Assembly: GCF_039543665.1 (NCBI RefSeq)
Contig: NZ_BAABKE010000001.1
Coordinates: forward strand, 310,001 to 374,000
Direction: 5' to 3'
Length of the DNA: 64,000 nucleotides
Origin: Wohlfahrtiimonas larvae
GTDB lineage: Bacteria; Pseudomonadota; Gammaproteobacteria; Cardiobacteriales; Wohlfahrtiimonadaceae
The position numbers and the translations under genes were made by a program. Under the pieces are notes generated by a model, which ran no database searches, was not told the DNA's origin, and saw only the letters and a program-made list of their open reading frames with translations. Below are positions 62,623 to 64,000 of this stretch, one piece after another. Within the stretch, counting starts at the first letter, position 1, and every line of letters begins with the position of its first letter.

Positions 62623-62655
62623 TTAAACCTCTGATGATAATAAAATTAAATACAA

Positions 62656-62674
62656 GAGAATGATAATTATTATC
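62656..62674 (-). promoter_or_regulatory. Fur box upstream of the CirA-like receptor
   Basis: GAGAATGATAATTATTATC matches the 19-bp Fur consensus GATAATGATAATCATTATC at 17 positions. It lies 34-52 bp upstream of the receptor ATG. The rest of the 309-bp gap (62623-62931) is very A+T rich and holds only the terminator of the upstream gene. Confidence 0.85.
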
Positions 62675-62869
62675 AAATAGTATAAATAGTCAAATGCATT
62701 TGCGTTACAAATATAAGCATAATTAAGGTGAATTATTTTATATTTTAAATATATCTTGTAAATCAATTATTAAAATGATTTTAATATAGATTTTAGGTTT
62801 ACATGATTTTTATGTATGGTTAAAAATTATTCATATCAATTGGTTGTACCTTTATTTTAAGGCAATAAA

Positions 62870-62907
62870 AAAGAACCTTTTCTTTGTGTACTCAGAAAAG
62901 GTTCTTT
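62870..62907 (-). terminator. terminator of the second TonB receptor gene
   Basis: AAAGAACCTTTTCT and AGAAAAGGTTCTTT form a perfect 14-bp stem; on the minus strand it ends in TTTTTTATT. It separates the two tandem receptor genes into different transcripts. Confidence 0.9.
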
Positions 62908-62931
62908 AAAATGTATTACGATCAATTGGGC

Positions 62932-64000
62932 TTAAAAGTCGATGCTAACGCCTAACCAATAACGTCTACCATCTAAGCTTTTACCATATTTTTCATCAGT
63001 AATTTTCTTATCTGTAAGGTTGTAGACACCCGCAAAGAAGCTAGTACGGTCATCGAATTTATATGAACCGCCAATATCTAACATTGTGTAACTAGGATAT
63101 TCAGTACCTTTTGCGCCACCACGAGATAATTGAGTTTCTTTACCACGGTAACTTGCTTTAACCCATACGTTTGCTTGAGGTGTAAACTGCCAGTCAGCAT
63201 TAACATTTAATAAATGTTTAGGAATACGATTTAATGGGTCGCCTTTATTAGCACCACTAGTTTGTTCAGTTTTTGTGTAAGTATAACTAGTAGATAATGT
63301 TAACTCTTCAATTGGTCTCCAACGAGCAGCAAGTTCAACACCCTGTAATTTGGCAGAATCTATATTTTCATTTGTTTGAATGAAATAGAATTTTTGACCA
63401 TTAGATGTTGTACATTGGTCATGTAATGCAGAATTATATTTACCTGTATAATCAGGGGAGCGGCATACTTCAACGTTTTGTAATTTGTCCTTGAATTTGG
63501 TATAGAAAATCGTTGTGTTGATATCTATATTTTCATCAGGTGCAAAGTTTAAACTGATTTCATAGTTAGTGGATTTTTCAGGTTTTAAGTTAGGATTACC
63601 TAAGATTACACCATTTGTACGACCACCACCTGTACCATGTCCCCAATCTGCAACAGCTTGGCGAATAGATGGCGTTCTATAACCTGTTGAAATACCACCT
63701 TTGACTGTCCAAGTATCATCGATGTTCCAAACACCATAGAGTCTTGGTGACCAGTGAGCACCATAGTTTTCATCATGGTCGTAACGTAGGCCTGCAGTAA
63801 TAGCAACATTATCTAGAATCCACCATTCATCTTCAACAAAGATAGCATGGCTTTTACGTTCAATTTTATTGATTTGGCTACCAAATTGGTTGTTATTGTC
63901 ATTGAGTTTTTCATCAATATATTGCCCACCCACTGTGATTGTATGAGTACCAATTGGAATAATTACATTACCATTCACTTCTGTATTTTTAACGATCATG
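62932..64000 (-). CDS. second TonB-dependent receptor, CirA-like, C-terminal part
   Basis: The frame is open to the window edge and gives 355 residues of beta-barrel ending in SIDF; the true N terminus lies outside. It parallels the first receptor nearly strand by strand (VNGNVIIPIGTHTITVGGQY; VEDEWWILDNVAITAGLRYD; YGVWNIDDTWTVKGG; GNPNLKPEKSTNYEIS), showing a tandem duplication. Divergence is concentrated in the stretches between strands; one such stretch (VEVCRSPDYTG...HDQCTTSNG) carries two cysteines absent from the other copy. Confidence 0.93.
   Translation of the reverse strand, partial: MIVKNTEVNGNVIIPIGTHTITVGGQYIDEKLNDNNNQFGSQINKIERKSHAIFVEDEWWILDNVAITAGLRYDHDENYGAHWSPRLYGVWNIDDTWTVKGGISTGYRTPSIRQAVADWGHGTGGGRTNGVILGNPNLKPEKSTNYEISLNFAPDENIDINTTIFYTKFKDKLQNVEVCRSPDYTGKYNSALHDQCTTSNGQKFYFIQTNENIDSAKLQGVELAARWRPIEELTLSTSYTYTKTEQTSGANKGDPLNRIPKHLLNVNADWQFTPQANVWVKASYRGKETQLSRGGAKGTEYPSYTMLDIGGSYKFDDRTSFFAGVYNLTDKKITDEKYGKSLDGRRYWLGVSIDF

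Noticed and set aside
1..64000. CRISPR arrays, tRNA or rRNA genes, prophage or toxin-antitoxin modules
   Set aside because: I saw no regularly spaced repeats, cloverleaf-like conserved tRNA sequences, rRNA sequence or phage genes when reading the window; short RNA genes could still be missed by eye.

Overview
This 64 kb window is chromosomal DNA with low G+C (high thirties percent by eye). It carries housekeeping, respiratory and nutrient-uptake genes at high coding density. Gene content points to a gammaproteobacterium able to respire at low oxygen or without it: cbb3 oxidase with its full assembly set, the oxygen-independent ubiquinone genes ubiUVT, RpoH, a TrpR-family repressor with a recognisable operator, monomeric NADP-isocitrate dehydrogenase and a pmrCAB-type locus. 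The genus cannot be fixed from this sequence; a low-GC lineage near Cardiobacteriales (Wohlfahrtiimonas/Ignatzschineria-like) is a guess. I saw no rRNA, tRNA, CRISPR array, prophage or intact insertion sequence.

Layout. 1-3.7 kb: topA (partial), a small membrane protein, dgkA, tsaD, dgt. 3.7-15.7 kb: an FNR-type promoter, ccoNOQP, then ccoGHIS running without a gap into gatCAB. 15.7-25.7 kb: hemerythrin-like gene, icd, gltS, a DUF411 gene with a small secreted partner, a LysR/MFS divergent pair, glnA and azlCD. 25.9-29.3 kb: eptA-pmrA-pmrB behind a PmrA-type direct repeat. 29.4-35.4 kb: lysO, then a tightly packed operon of a secreted VWA protein, a secreted DUF4139 protein, a histidine kinase and a response regulator. 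35.4-41.6 kb: ureide (allantoin-pathway) genes allE, an MFS gene, allC, allD, and a separate MHS-family transporter. 41.6-44.8 kb: an aromatic amino acid control region followed by a TrpR-like regulator and a TrpXYZ-type ABC importer. 44.9-57.3 kb: a BASS/ACR3-like carrier, panBC, a Mop protein, an orphan DUF2877 (AllH-like) gene, an NlpD-like lipoprotein, maeB, rpoH, a BON lipoprotein, gor, pit, tsaC. 57.4-64 kb: a lone PAS protein, divergent ubiT/ubiUV, and two tandem CirA-like TonB receptors, the nearer one behind a Fur box.

The most notable signals are regulatory and not annotated by ordinary gene calling. (1) Upstream of the MHS transporter is what looks like a complete transcription attenuator: a 24-residue leader peptide rich in Phe and Tyr codons, an 11-bp inverted repeat, a candidate antiterminator pairing and a strong terminator. 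(2) On the other strand of the same intergenic region a TrpR-type operator sits over the -10 of the trpR-like/trpXYZ operon. Together they suggest an aromatic amino acid (or precursor) uptake locus with two control mechanisms. (3) The ubiT/ubiUV intergenic region holds two FNR boxes placed symmetrically, each at the class II distance from a different divergent promoter. (4) The VWA-DUF4139-kinase-regulator operon looks like an undescribed envelope sensing system.

Several start codons were moved from the longest reading frame to a position supported by a Shine-Dalgarno sequence, an overlapping operator or terminator, or family length (icd, gltS, glnA, eptA, allC, allD, trpR-like, panB, panC, maeB, ubiT and others).
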